From assembly GCF_001447385.1 (NCBI RefSeq), contig NZ_LLWQ01000207.1:23750-87749 (forward strand): DNA of 64,000 nt. The letters are read 5' to 3'. The notes beneath the pieces are model-generated. The model did not search any database. It saw nothing but the letters and a program-made list of their open reading frames with translations, and was not told the DNA's origin. Numbering within the stretch: the stretch's first letter is position 1; each line of letters starts with the position of its first letter. The DNA is from Paracoccus sp. MKU1. GTDB lineage: Bacteria; Pseudomonadota; Alphaproteobacteria; Rhodobacterales; Rhodobacteraceae. The translations under genes and the position numbers were made by a program. Positions 17,582-26,132 of this stretch are shown here, piece by piece.

Positions 17582-17648
17582 TGACATTTCCGGCCAGATT
17601 TCCGCCCGCACCCTTCCGGCCTCGCGAATTGGCCGGATATGGCAAGAA
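17582..17648 (+). promoter_or_regulatory. Candidate QhpR operator before the aldehyde dehydrogenase
   Basis: Left arm TGACATTTCCGGCCA (17582-17596) and right arm TGGCCGGATATGGCA (17630-17644) form an inverted repeat (13 of 15 positions) with a 33-base spacer, followed by AGAA. Both arms match those at 9575-9640 in front of qhpA. The right end is 51 bases before the start codon. The rest of the 319-bp gap 17381-17699 shows a weaker resemblance (TGGCATTTCC at 17380-17389 and TGGCCGC at 17405-17411) next to the qhpR start, and nothing else I can name. Confidence 0.55.
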
Positions 17649-17699
17649 TCGGCCCGCCCTTTTGCCCCAGACTTGCCCGACGCTCTTGGGGAGGAAGAA

Positions 17700-19103
17700 A
17701 TGACGGAATACCGATTGCTGATCGACGGCCAGCTGGTCGCGGGCGACATGACCATGGAGGTCGTGAACCCGGCCAACGAACAGCTGCTGGCCGAAGCCCC
17801 CCGTGCCTCGGCGGCGCAGCTCGACGCGGCGGTGGCGGCGGCCAAGGCCGCCTTCCCGGCCTGGGCCGCCCGCCTGATCGAGGAGCGGCGCGGGCTGATC
17901 CTGGCCATCGCCGACAAGCTGGAGGCGCAGGCCGAGGCATTCGCCCGGCTGCTGACCCAGGAACAGGGCAAGCCGCTGCCCGAGGCGCAGGCCGAGATCG
18001 CCTATACCTGCGCCTTCATCCGCCATCTGGCGGGCTACGACCTGCCGGTGAAGGTGATCGAGGACAGCGACAGCCGGCTGGTGCGGCAGTTCCGCAAGCC
18101 GCTGGGCGTGGTCGGGGCGATCATCCCGTGGAACTTCCCGGTGCTGATCGTGGCCTTCAAGCTGCCGCTGGCGCTGCTGGCCGGCAATACCATGGTGGTC
18201 AAGCCCGCGCCGACCACGCCGCTGACCACGCTGCGCCTGGGCGAGATCATGGCCGGGATCCTGCCGCCGGGCGTCGTCAACATCGTCACCGACCAGAACG
18301 ACCTGGGCGCGGCGCTGACCGGCCATCCCGATGTCGCCAAGATATCCTTCACCGGCTCGACCGCGACCGGGCAGAAGATCATGGCCAGCGCCGCCTCGAC
18401 CATCAAGCGGCTGACGCTGGAGCTGGGCGGCAACGATGCGGCCATCGTGCTGCCGGGCGCCGATCCGGCCAAGGTCGCACCGGGGCTGTTCGCCGGCGCC
18501 TTCATGAATGCCGGGCAGGTCTGCCTGGCGATCAAGCGCGCCTATGTCCACGATTCGATCTACGAGGAAGTCTGCGCCCGGCTGGCCGAGCTGGCCGAGG
18601 CCGCCGTGGTCGGCGACGGCTTGCAGCAGGGCACCACCATCGGCCCGCTGCAAAACCGCATGCAGTTCGAGAAGGTCAAGGGCTTCCTGGACTCGGCCCG
18701 CGCCGACGGCCGCATCATCGCCGGCGGTGCGCTGCCCGAGGGGCCGGGCTATTTCATCCGCCCGACCATCGTCGCCGATGTCAAGGACGGCGACCGCATC
18801 GTGGACGAGGAACAGTTCGGCCCGATCCTGCCGGTGATCCGCTTCGAGGACGTGGAATCGGCGGTGGCCAGCGCCAACGGCATCGATCTCGGTCTTGGCG
18901 GATCGGTCTGGGGCGAGGATCGCGACCTGGCCCGCAGCGTCGCCGAGCGCATCGAAAGCGGCACGGTCTGGATCAACAAGCATCTGGATTTCGGACCGAA
19001 CATTCCTTTCGGCGGCGCCAAGCAGTCCGGGCTGGGCGTCGAATTTGCCGAGGAGGGGCTGGCCGAGTTCACCCAGATCCGCATCGTGAACGAGGCGCGC
19101 TAA
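17700..19103 (+). CDS. NAD(P)-dependent aldehyde dehydrogenase
   Basis: Soluble ALDH-superfamily enzyme of 467 residues, oxidising an aldehyde to the acid. Visible landmarks: PWNFP (Asn145), FTGSTATGQ cofactor loop, general base Glu241 in LELGGND, and nucleophile Cys275 in NAGQVCLAI. ATG 17700 follows an excellent GGGGAGGAAG site; the frame is open far upstream but without coding meaning. Placed next to qhpR and sharing a putative operator with qhpA, it most likely removes the aldehyde made from primary amines by QHNDH. Substrate is inferred, not proven. Confidence 0.9.
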   Translation: MTEYRLLIDGQLVAGDMTMEVVNPANEQLLAEAPRASAAQLDAAVAAAKAAFPAWAARLIEERRGLILAIADKLEAQAEAFARLLTQEQGKPLPEAQAEIAYTCAFIRHLAGYDLPVKVIEDSDSRLVRQFRKPLGVVGAIIPWNFPVLIVAFKLPLALLAGNTMVVKPAPTTPLTTLRLGEIMAGILPPGVVNIVTDQNDLGAALTGHPDVAKISFTGSTATGQKIMASAASTIKRLTLELGGNDAAIVLPGADPAKVAPGLFAGAFMNAGQVCLAIKRAYVHDSIYEEVCARLAELAEAAVVGDGLQQGTTIGPLQNRMQFEKVKGFLDSARADGRIIAGGALPEGPGYFIRPTIVADVKDGDRIVDEEQFGPILPVIRFEDVESAVASANGIDLGLGGSVWGEDRDLARSVAERIESGTVWINKHLDFGPNIPFGGAKQSGLGVEFAEEGLAEFTQIRIVNEAR

Positions 19104-19213
19104 GCGCCTCTCATCGACCCGAGAGTGTCACGGAGCATCAAGCGCAGAGGCCATGACGTTGAAGTTGTCAGCCCTCCCCCACATCTTGAGGTCTGACAGC
19201 GACAGGAGAGGTC

Positions 19214-20077
19214 ATGAGCGACGATTATACCCCGCCCAGGGTCTGGACATGGGACAAGGAAAACGGTGGCGAGTTCGCCAGCATCAACCGCCCCATCGCC
19301 GGGCCGACCCATGACAAGGAGCTGCCGGTCGGCAAGCACCCCTTGCAGCTCTATTCGCTGGCCACGCCCAACGGGCAAAAGGTCACGATCATGCTGGAGG
19401 AGCTGCTGGAAGCCGGGTTCGATGCCGAATACGACGCCTGGCTGATCCGCATCGGCGATGGCGATCAGTTCGGCAGCGGCTTCGTCGCGGTGAACCCGAA
19501 TTCCAAGATCCCGGCGCTGATGGACCACTCGGTGACGCCATCGCGGCGGGTGTTCGAATCCGGCTCGATCCTGCTTTATCTGGCCGAGAAGTTCGGCGCC
19601 TTCCTGCCCCGTGATCCCGGCGCGCGGACCGAGGCGCTGAACTGGCTGTTCTGGCAGATGGGCTCGGCCCCTTTCCTCGGCGGCGGCTTCGGGCATTTCT
19701 ATGCCTATGCCCCGGTCAAGATCGAATATGCCATCGACCGCTATGCGATGGAGGCGAAGCGCCAGCTCGACGTGCTGAACCGGCATCTGGCCGATCACCG
19801 CTTCATGGCCGGCGACGAATACTCCATCGCCGACATGGCGATCTGGCCCTGGTATGGGCAGGTGATCGCGGGCAAGGTCTATGGCGACGCGGCGACCTTC
19901 CTCGATGCCGGGATCTATGGAAATGTCCGCCGCTGGTATGACGAAATCGCCGCGCGTCCCGCCGTGCAGCGCGGCATCATGGTCAACAAGACCTCGGGCG
20001 AGCCGGCCGAGCAGCTTTGGGAACGCCATGATGCGTCGGATTTTCTTCGAAAGCCGGGCACCGGCCATTCGTTATGA
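19214..20077 (+). CDS. yghU: YghU-type glutathione S-transferase / disulfide-bond oxidoreductase
   Basis: Cytosolic Nu-class GST of 287 residues, close along its whole length to Escherichia coli YghU as I remember it: VWTWDKENGGEFASINRP, GPTHDKELPVGKHPLQLYS, TPNGQKVTIMLEELL, NPNSKIPALMDH and the C-terminal ERHDASDF. These enzymes bind two glutathiones and act as disulfide reductases. GAGAGG precedes ATG 19214. It may protect against aldehyde or oxidative stress from amine oxidation, but could simply be a neighbour. The 110-bp gap before it has TGTCAG and CTGACA dyad arms near 19165-19200 and no clear terminator. Confidence 0.93.
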   Translation: MSDDYTPPRVWTWDKENGGEFASINRPIAGPTHDKELPVGKHPLQLYSLATPNGQKVTIMLEELLEAGFDAEYDAWLIRIGDGDQFGSGFVAVNPNSKIPALMDHSVTPSRRVFESGSILLYLAEKFGAFLPRDPGARTEALNWLFWQMGSAPFLGGGFGHFYAYAPVKIEYAIDRYAMEAKRQLDVLNRHLADHRFMAGDEYSIADMAIWPWYGQVIAGKVYGDAATFLDAGIYGNVRRWYDEIAARPAVQRGIMVNKTSGEPAEQLWERHDASDFLRKPGTGHSL

Positions 20078-20120
20078 GGGAAAGCCGCATGGAGGACGAT
20101 TTCCGGACAGAAAAGTATAT

Positions 20121-20143
20121 GCCCGGCCATGCCCGTCCCGGGC
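20121..20143. terminator. Weak hairpin between convergent yghU and the lyase gene
   Basis: GCCCGG (20121-20126) pairs with CCGGGC (20138-20143) across an 11-base loop, directly before the stop codon of the minus-strand lyase gene. There is no U-run on either side, so terminator function is doubtful. Confidence 0.25.
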
Positions 20144-21097
20144 TCAGCCATTGGCGGTCCTGACGGCGTCCATGCTGGAAAGCGCCAGGCGCGGCCCGGC
20201 CTTCATGACTTGGCCGGGCAGTTCCCTGCCCAGAATCCGCTCGGCGGTGCCAGCGGCCTCGATCAGCCTGCCGAGGTCGATCCCGGTCGGAAAACCGGAT
20301 TCCTCGCACATGTAGACGAAATCCTCGGTGGCGATATTGCCGGTCGCGCGCGGAACGAAAGGACAGCCGCCGATCCCGCCCACGCTGGCCTCGAAATCGC
20401 GGATCCCATGCAGCAGGCCGGCATAGGCGCAGGCAAGACCGACGCCGCGCGTGTTGTGGAAATGCAGCGCGATGCCGACATCGGGGACCGCCTTGCGCAA
20501 GGCATCGAGCGCCGGCACGACATTGCCGGGCGTCGCCATCCCGGTCGTGTCCCCCAGGGTGATCCGCGAGATGCCGAGGTCGCGATACCGCATGGCCTGA
20601 TCGGCCAGTCGGCCCACGGACACGTCGCCTTCGAAGGGGCAGCCGAAGGCCGTGGCGATGGCGCCATGCAGCGCGACGCCGGAGCCTTCGGCGAGGCGCG
20701 CGATCTGCTGAAACCCGTCCATCGAATCGGCGCGCGAACGGTTCACGTTCTTCAGGTTATGGCTTTCCGAGGCCGAGGCGAACATCACCACGGCATCGAT
20801 TCCCGCCTCGATAGCCGCTTCGGCACCGCGGAGATTCGGCACCAGCGCGCTGAAGCGGATACCGGCCCGGCCCCGGAAATGCCGCACCAGCTCGGCCGCA
20901 TCGCGCATCTGCGGCACGGCGCGCGGCGATACGAAGGATGTCAGTTCGACCGAACGGATGCCCGCGGCGACAAGGCTTTCGACAAGCCGGATCTTGTCCT
21001 CGGTCGGGACGAAGACCTTTTCGGATTGCAGGCCGTCGCGCGGCGAAACCTCGGTCACGGAAACCTGCCTGCCGGTGGCGCATGCGGGGCCGGCCAT
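20144..21097 (-). CDS. HMG-CoA lyase family enzyme (DRE-TIM metallolyase)
   Basis: About 317 residues. Motifs of hydroxymethylglutaryl-CoA lyase: SVTEVSPRDGLQSEK near the start, SVELTSFVSP, LGDTTGMATPGNV, metal-site HFHNTRGVG and the GIGGCPFVPRATGNIATED loop with the catalytic Cys. Such lyases cleave 3-hydroxy-3-methylglutaryl-CoA to acetyl-CoA and acetoacetate; relatives act on citramalyl-CoA and similar thioesters. ATG 21097 has a GAGGCGG site and is one base from the stop of the CoA-transferase gene, which probably supplies its thioester. The actual substrate is open. Confidence 0.85.
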   Translation of the reverse strand: MAGPACATGRQVSVTEVSPRDGLQSEKVFVPTEDKIRLVESLVAAGIRSVELTSFVSPRAVPQMRDAAELVRHFRGRAGIRFSALVPNLRGAEAAIEAGIDAVVMFASASESHNLKNVNRSRADSMDGFQQIARLAEGSGVALHGAIATAFGCPFEGDVSVGRLADQAMRYRDLGISRITLGDTTGMATPGNVVPALDALRKAVPDVGIALHFHNTRGVGLACAYAGLLHGIRDFEASVGGIGGCPFVPRATGNIATEDFVYMCEESGFPTGIDLGRLIEAAGTAERILGRELPGQVMKAGPRLALSSMDAVRTANG

Positions 21098-21098
21098 G

Positions 21099-22286
21099 TC
21101 ACGCCGCCTCGCCCGAGGGCGCCTTGGCGGCGGCCGCCACTTCCTCGGGCGAGAGGCCGAGACTGCCGAGGATTTCGGCGTTATGCCCGCCGATGCTGTC
21201 CACATCACCCCCGCCGGCCAGCGAGGCGCCGTCGATCTCGATCGGCAAGGCCGGCGCCCGGAAGGTCCGGCCATCGGCGGTCTGCGACGAGGCGAGCCCG
21301 CCCTGCCGCATGACATGCTGGTCGCGGAACAGATCCGAGGGCTTGGCCACCGGCGCAAAAGGGATTTCCATCTTCTCCAGCGCCGGCAAAAGCTCGGCCA
21401 TGGGGCGCCTTGCGACCGCCGCCGCAACCAGGGGCACCACCCAGGAGCGGGCGTCGATGCGTGCCATCCTGCTTTGCAACTCGGGATGCCCCAGCAGCTC
21501 GTCGAGGCCGAGATAGGCGCAAAGCCGGGTCCAATGGCCATCGCTGACCGCGCCGATGAAGATCTGCCCCCCCTCGGCATCGGCAAACACGTCATAGATC
21601 GGCCAGCTGAACGCCCGCTCGGGCATCGGTTCGGGATCCCTGCCCTCCAGCTCGAACTGCACCATGTGCTGCGAGACCAGCAGCAGGCAATTCTCGAACA
21701 GGCCGACGCGGATGGTCCGCCCCTCGCCGGTCTTGCCCCGCTCGAACAGCGCCGCGATGACGGCGAAGGCGCCGAACAGCCCGCCCATGATGTCGTTGGC
21801 CGAGGTGCCGACGCGCAGCGGCCGCCCCTTGGGGCCGGTCATGTAGGCAAGGCCCGACATCATCTGCACCACCTCGTCAAGCGCCGTCCGCCTCTCGTAA
21901 GGGCCTGAAAGGAAACCCTTGTGGCTGGCGCAGATCAGATGCGGAAAGCGTTCGTGCAGGGTTTCGGCATCCAGCCCCATGCCTTGCAAGGTGCTGTCCT
22001 TGAAGTTGTCGATGAACACGTCGGCCGAGGCCAGAAGCCGGTTCAGCGCCTCCTTGCCGGCCGGCGTGCGGCTGTCCAGGACGACGGATTTCTTCCGGCG
22101 GTTGAACAATGGAAAGAACGCGCTGCCCATGCCGGTCAACTGGCGTGTCTTGTCGCCCCCGGGCGGCTCGACCTTGACCACCTCGGCCCCCAGGAAGGCC
22201 AGGAACATGCCGCAGCTCGGCCCCATCACCATATGGCTCATCTCAACGACACGGATCCCCTCCAGGGGCTTGAACTCGGCGGTCAT
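21099..22286 (-). CDS. Class III (CaiB/BaiF family) CoA-transferase
   Basis: Formyl-CoA-transferase-family enzyme, 395 residues. Typical strings are LEGIRVVEMSHMVMGPSCG at the N-terminus, GAEVVKVEPPGGDKTR, VLDSRTPAGKEALNRL, and the catalytic-Asp region SADVFIDNFK. It moves CoA between acids to activate a carboxylic acid. I start at ATG 22284-22286 (MTAEFKPLEG), with GGGAGG upstream. It is the first gene of a two-gene operon with the HMG-CoA-lyase-like enzyme, suggesting a transfer-then-cleave pathway for a branched hydroxy-dicarboxylate (for example hydroxymethylglutarate or citramalate). That substrate is inference. Confidence 0.87.
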   Translation of the reverse strand: MTAEFKPLEGIRVVEMSHMVMGPSCGMFLAFLGAEVVKVEPPGGDKTRQLTGMGSAFFPLFNRRKKSVVLDSRTPAGKEALNRLLASADVFIDNFKDSTLQGMGLDAETLHERFPHLICASHKGFLSGPYERRTALDEVVQMMSGLAYMTGPKGRPLRVGTSANDIMGGLFGAFAVIAALFERGKTGEGRTIRVGLFENCLLLVSQHMVQFELEGRDPEPMPERAFSWPIYDVFADAEGGQIFIGAVSDGHWTRLCAYLGLDELLGHPELQSRMARIDARSWVVPLVAAAVARRPMAELLPALEKMEIPFAPVAKPSDLFRDQHVMRQGGLASSQTADGRTFRAPALPIEIDGASLAGGGDVDSIGGHNAEILGSLGLSPEEVAAAAKAPSGEAA

Positions 22287-22335
22287 GCGGCCTCCCATAC
22301 CATCGGCGACAGGATAGGATTGCCCATCTATTCTT

Positions 22336-22366
22336 ACAATTATATAATACTTATAGATACGTTCTA
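22336..22366 (-). promoter_or_regulatory. Bipartite promoter/operator element of the CoA-transferase operon
   Basis: Plus-strand reading: ACAATTATATAAT (22336-22348), 12 bases, then GTTCTA (22361-22366). Read on the minus strand this is TAGAAC, 16 bases, TATAAT, a plausible -35/-10 pair for the CoA-transferase gene about 50 bases away. The core ATTATATAAT is a perfect palindrome, so it also offers a plus-strand -10 (TATAAT at 22343-22348, with TTGCCC 17 bases before it) for the LysR gene. The identical element with identical spacing recurs at 26133-26163. Confidence 0.55.
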
Positions 22367-22392
22367 AAAATTAGCACCCATGCGAGGCGCTC

Positions 22393-23325
22393 TTGGACCT
22401 GAAGCAATTGCGGTATTTTTGCAGCATCTACGACAACAAGAGCCTGTCGGCGGCGGCGGATGCCGAGAGGATCGCCGTTTCCGCGCTGAGCTACCACCTC
22501 GCCAATCTCGAGGCCGAGATCGGCGCGCCGCTGTTTACCCGAAAGTCGCGCGGCCTCGAGGCCACGGCGGCGGGCGAACGGCTTTACTTCCATGCCCGGT
22601 CGATCCTGAAGACCGTCGAGGTGGCGAAAAGGGACCTGTCCACCTTCCGCGACAATGTTTCGGGCGAGGTATCGCTGGCCATGGCCTATTCCGCGATCCA
22701 GGCCATCGGCGTCCAGCTGGCCAAGGTCGTGGTCGAGGATTATCCGAACCTGCAACTCAACATGATCGAAAGCCTTTCCAGCACCACCTTGCTGCACCTG
22801 TCCTCGGCGGACGCCGATCTGGGGCTGGCCTACAATCCGCCACTGACCAGCACCTTCAAGGCCACGCCGATCCTGGAGGAGGATCTGGTCCTGATCGGCA
22901 AGCGCGAGATCATCGGCAGCGGATCGGAGCCGGTGACAGTATCGGAACTGCTGAATTTCAAGATCATCATGCTGCGCCAGGGCATGGCGGCGCGGGCGCT
23001 GCTGGACCATCACAAGACCCTCGAACAGATCTACGCGACCAGCCAGCTGCAAATGAACTCGGTCCATGCGATTTCCGGGGCCGTTCGCGAGGGCCTGGGC
23101 TGCACCATCGGGACGACGCTGTTCATGGGCGACGAGATCAAGTCCGGCAGGCTGCACTGGCGGCCGATCATCTCGCCGACGCTGACGAGGACGCTTTATC
23201 TTTGCGAGCAGACAGACCGGCCGCCGACCATCGCGCTCGAGACGATCCGCGACCTGATCCGCGACCTGATGGTCCGCGCCGTCAACGACGGCATCTGGCC
23301 GGCAAGGCTGATCGAGGCGGAATGA
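22393..23325 (+). CDS. LysR-type regulator of the CoA-transferase/lyase and importer genes
   Basis: 310-residue regulator resembling the Nac/CbbR-like branch. Helix-turn-helix: LRYFCSIYDNKSLSAAAD, ERIAVSALSYHLANLEAEIG, APLFTRKSRGL. The rest is an effector domain. The start is TTG at 22393, preceded by GAGG at normal distance; no ATG lies in frame before the DNA-binding domain. It is divergent from the CoA-transferase operon and convergent with the importer operon, both of which carry the same upstream element, so it is the natural candidate for their shared control. Confidence 0.85.
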   Translation: MDLKQLRYFCSIYDNKSLSAAADAERIAVSALSYHLANLEAEIGAPLFTRKSRGLEATAAGERLYFHARSILKTVEVAKRDLSTFRDNVSGEVSLAMAYSAIQAIGVQLAKVVVEDYPNLQLNMIESLSSTTLLHLSSADADLGLAYNPPLTSTFKATPILEEDLVLIGKREIIGSGSEPVTVSELLNFKIIMLRQGMAARALLDHHKTLEQIYATSQLQMNSVHAISGAVREGLGCTIGTTLFMGDEIKSGRLHWRPIISPTLTRTLYLCEQTDRPPTIALETIRDLIRDLMVRAVNDGIWPARLIEAE

Positions 23326-23328
23326 CGA

Positions 23329-23354
23329 AAGCCCCGTCCGAATGGACGGGGCTT
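23329..23354. terminator. Bidirectional terminator between LysR and the importer operon
   Basis: Perfect 11-bp stem AAGCCCCGTCC / GGACGGGGCTT with a GAAT loop, lying between two convergent genes (stops at 23325 and 23374). Only a short T-rich stretch follows on the plus strand (CTTCTG), but stem strength and location support use in both directions. Confidence 0.75.
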
Positions 23355-23373
23355 CTGCATCGGTTTCACCGGC

Positions 23374-24375
23374 TCACTTCTGCGCCGCGACCTTTTCGAC
23401 ATAGGCGTTGGTATAGGTCTTGCTGAGGTCGATCTTGGCACCGGCGACCTCGGGCAGGTTGAAGCTCAGCATCGTCTGCACCGCTTCGGCACCCTTCGCA
23501 TCCACCAGCCCGGTTTCCGACAGCATTTCCATGCTGTTGTTCAGCGATTCGATATAGACCTGCTTGTCCGCGCCGACGAGATTGGGCGGCATCTTCGCCG
23601 CGATCTCCTCGGCGGGGGTGTTGTGGATGTATTCCAGCGTCTCGACGATGGCGGCGGCCAGCGCCTGGGCCTGTTCGGGATGCTGGTCGAGCCATTCCGT
23701 GCGGGTATAAAGCGCCGCGCCGGGATAGTCCGCGCCGAACAGGGCATGGGTATCCGCCGCCTTGCGGGTATCGACCAGCACGGGCAGGTCGGCATGTCGT
23801 GTCTGAAGCTGGGTGATCGCCGGATCGGGCGTGACCACCGCATCGATCCGGCCCTGCTCCAGCGCCGCGACCGCGGTGGCGCCGACGCCGACCCCGACGA
23901 CCGAGGCGGCATTCGGGTCCAGCCCGTTCTGCGACAGCATGTATTTGAGGAAGAAGTCAGTCGAGGAACCCGGCGCGCTGATCCCCACGGTCTTGCCGGC
24001 AAGATCCTTGATCGTCTTGACCTCGTCGGTCTTGCCGGGCGCCACAGCCACGGCGATGCCGGGCAGCCGCCCCATCAGCACGAACGAGGACAGCTCCTGC
24101 CGCTTGGCCGCCAGCGTGATGGTGTGCTCGTAATATCCCGAGACCACATCCGCGCTGCCGCCGACCACGGCCTTCAGCGCCGCCGAACCGCCCTTGAAAT
24201 CCACGAGCTCGACATCGACCCCGTGCTTTTCGTAAAGGCCAAGCTGCTCGGCCAGGACGACAGGCATGTAGCAGACGCAGCTGGCACCGCCGATCGCGAT
24301 CTTGACGGTTTCGGCCGCCGCGGGCGTGGCGCCCGCCACCAGCGCCGCCGCAAGGATAGTCCTGAGCATCGTCAT
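23374..24375 (-). CDS. SsuA/TauA/NMT1-type ABC transporter substrate-binding protein
   Basis: Periplasmic receptor of 333 residues. Signal peptide of about 21 residues (LAAALVAGATPAAA). Mature features: KIAIGGASCVCYMPVVLAEQ, GLYEKHGVDVELVDFKGGS, VVGGSADVVSGYYEHT, and GKTVGISAPGSSTDFFLKY, all typical of the sulfonate/taurine/nitrate/pyrimidine receptor family. ATG 24373-24375 follows GGGAGGAG. Three-gene importer with the two genes upstream. The ligand cannot be read from sequence; the neighbouring CoA-transferase and lyase suggest an organic acid rather than taurine. Confidence 0.87.
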   Translation of the reverse strand: MTMLRTILAAALVAGATPAAAETVKIAIGGASCVCYMPVVLAEQLGLYEKHGVDVELVDFKGGSAALKAVVGGSADVVSGYYEHTITLAAKRQELSSFVLMGRLPGIAVAVAPGKTDEVKTIKDLAGKTVGISAPGSSTDFFLKYMLSQNGLDPNAASVVGVGVGATAVAALEQGRIDAVVTPDPAITQLQTRHADLPVLVDTRKAADTHALFGADYPGAALYTRTEWLDQHPEQAQALAAAIVETLEYIHNTPAEEIAAKMPPNLVGADKQVYIESLNNSMEMLSETGLVDAKGAEAVQTMLSFNLPEVAGAKIDLSKTYTNAYVEKVAAQK

Positions 24376-24389
24376 CTTTGCTCCTCCCT

Positions 24390-25169
24390 TCAGTGATTGT
24401 TGTCGGGCTGCCAGACCAGCAGCTTCCTTTCCACCATCGTCACCCCCCAGTCGATCAGGAGGACAAAGGCCGAAAGGACGAACATTCCCGCGAACACGCC
24501 GGCGATGTCGAACATGCCCTCGGCCTGCGCGATCAGATAGCCGAGCCCGGCGGAAGACCCCAGATACTCGCCCACCACCGCGCCGACCACAGCAAAGCCG
24601 ATCGAGACATGCAGCGAGGAAAACACCCAGCTCAGCGCCGAGGGCAGGTAGACATGGCGCAGCAGCTGCCGCTCGGTCATGCCCAGCATGCGGGCGTTTT
24701 GCAGCACGGTCCGGTTCACCTCCTTCACGCCCTGATAGACGTTGAAGAAGACGATGAAGAAAACCAGCGTGAACCCCAGCGCCACCTTGGACCAGATGCC
24801 CAGACCGAACCACAGCGTGAAGATCGGCGCCAGCACCACGCGCGGCAAGGCGTTGGCGGCCTTGACATAGGGGTCGAAGACCGCGGCCAGCTTCGGCCGG
24901 CGCGCCAGCCAGAACCCGGCGATCATCGCGGCCACCGCGCCGATGACGAAGGCCAGCGCCGCCTCGATCAGCGTGATCCACAGATGCCGCCAGATCTCGC
25001 CGCTCCTGAACCATGCCACGATCTGCCAGAACACGTCGGCGGGGGTCGAGAAAAAGAACTGGATCCGCGCCGGATCGCCCAGGATCGACGTCTGGGTGAT
25101 CACCCACCACAGCGCCACGGCAATGACCGCCACAAGGACTTGCAGGGTTGTCAGGACGGTTCTGCTCAT
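24390..25169 (-). CDS. ABC transporter permease, SsuC/TauC type
   Basis: Inner-membrane permease of 259 residues with about six transmembrane helices. The coupling motif reads ARMLGMTERQLLRHVYLPSALSWVF, and FAVVGAVVGEYLGSSAGLGYLIAQA is the conserved C-terminal region of TauC/SsuC proteins. Start ATG overlaps the end of the ATPase gene by four bases. Partner of the flanking receptor and ATPase. Confidence 0.9.
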   Translation of the reverse strand: MSRTVLTTLQVLVAVIAVALWWVITQTSILGDPARIQFFFSTPADVFWQIVAWFRSGEIWRHLWITLIEAALAFVIGAVAAMIAGFWLARRPKLAAVFDPYVKAANALPRVVLAPIFTLWFGLGIWSKVALGFTLVFFIVFFNVYQGVKEVNRTVLQNARMLGMTERQLLRHVYLPSALSWVFSSLHVSIGFAVVGAVVGEYLGSSAGLGYLIAQAEGMFDIAGVFAGMFVLSAFVLLIDWGVTMVERKLLVWQPDNNH

Positions 25170-25975
25170 GCCCGCTCCTCCCGGTTCTGGTTGCCATAGG
25201 CCTTGAGCACCTGCTCCTTCAGCAGGTGCCAGATGTCGCGGTGCAGCTCCTGGAACTCGGGGGAGAGCTTGATCTCGGACACGTCCCGCGGCCGCGCCAG
25301 CGGAATGGTGAAATCCCCGATCAGCTTGGCGTCCGGTCCCGTCGACATGATGACCACCCGATCCGCCAGCGCGATGGCTTCCTCAAGATCGTGGGTCACG
25401 AACATCACCGCCTTGCGGTCCTGCTGCCAAAGGTCCAGCAGCAGGTCGCCCATGATCAGCCGGGTCTGCGCGTCCAGCGGGCCGAAGGGCTCGTCCATCA
25501 GCAGGATTTCCGGGTCGCGGATCAGCACCTGCGCCATGGCGACGCGCTTGCGCTGGCCGCCGGAAAGCATGTGGGGATAGCGGTGCCCGAAGCCCTTCAG
25601 GCCGACCTTCTCCAGCCAGTCCTCGGCCCGCTCCAGGGCTTCGCGCCGCGGCGTGCCCGAGATTTCCAGCGCGATGGCCACGTTGTCGCGCGAGGTCTTC
25701 CACGGCATCAGCGCATCGGCCTGGAACAGATAGCCCGCGCGCTTGTTGAGCCCCTCCAGCGGCTGGCCCTGGATCTCGACGGTGCCGGCCGAAGGCTTCA
25801 GCAATCCGGCGGCGGCGTTCAGCAAGGTCGATTTGCCGGAGCCTGTCGGGCCGACAATTGCGACGAACTCTCCCTTTTCGACGCTCAGACTGGCACCGGC
25901 CACCGCGCGAAATACAGTTTTCCCCGCCGCTCCAAAACTGATGTCGACATTGTCCAGACGCACAGCGTGCTGCAT
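25166..25975 (-). CDS. ABC transporter ATP-binding protein, SsuB/TauB type
   Basis: ATPase of 269 residues. Walker A GPTGSGKST, Q-loop LFQADALMPWKTSRDN, signature MLSGGQRKRVAMAQVL, Walker B ILLMDEPFGPLD and switch His in VTHDLEEA. The QADALMPW form of the Q-loop is characteristic of SsuB/TauB-like proteins. ATG 25975 follows GGGAGGGTGA. First gene of the importer operon, transcribed leftwards from the element at 26133-26163. Confidence 0.92.
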   Translation of the reverse strand: MQHAVRLDNVDISFGAAGKTVFRAVAGASLSVEKGEFVAIVGPTGSGKSTLLNAAAGLLKPSAGTVEIQGQPLEGLNKRAGYLFQADALMPWKTSRDNVAIALEISGTPRREALERAEDWLEKVGLKGFGHRYPHMLSGGQRKRVAMAQVLIRDPEILLMDEPFGPLDAQTRLIMGDLLLDLWQQDRKAVMFVTHDLEEAIALADRVVIMSTGPDAKLIGDFTIPLARPRDVSEIKLSPEFQELHRDIWHLLKEQVLKAYGNQNREERA

Positions 25976-26132
25976 TCACCCTCCCTGACCGTCATCGCCC
26001 TCATGATCGGCCGGGCGGGATGCCGGGTTGATCCGACATGCCCCGACTGAATGCCGAGCGCTGACTGAATATTGGCTGACCGCAAGCCTCCTCATGCGGT
26101 CCCCCTCACATTATCGGAGCTGAATCATGCTC

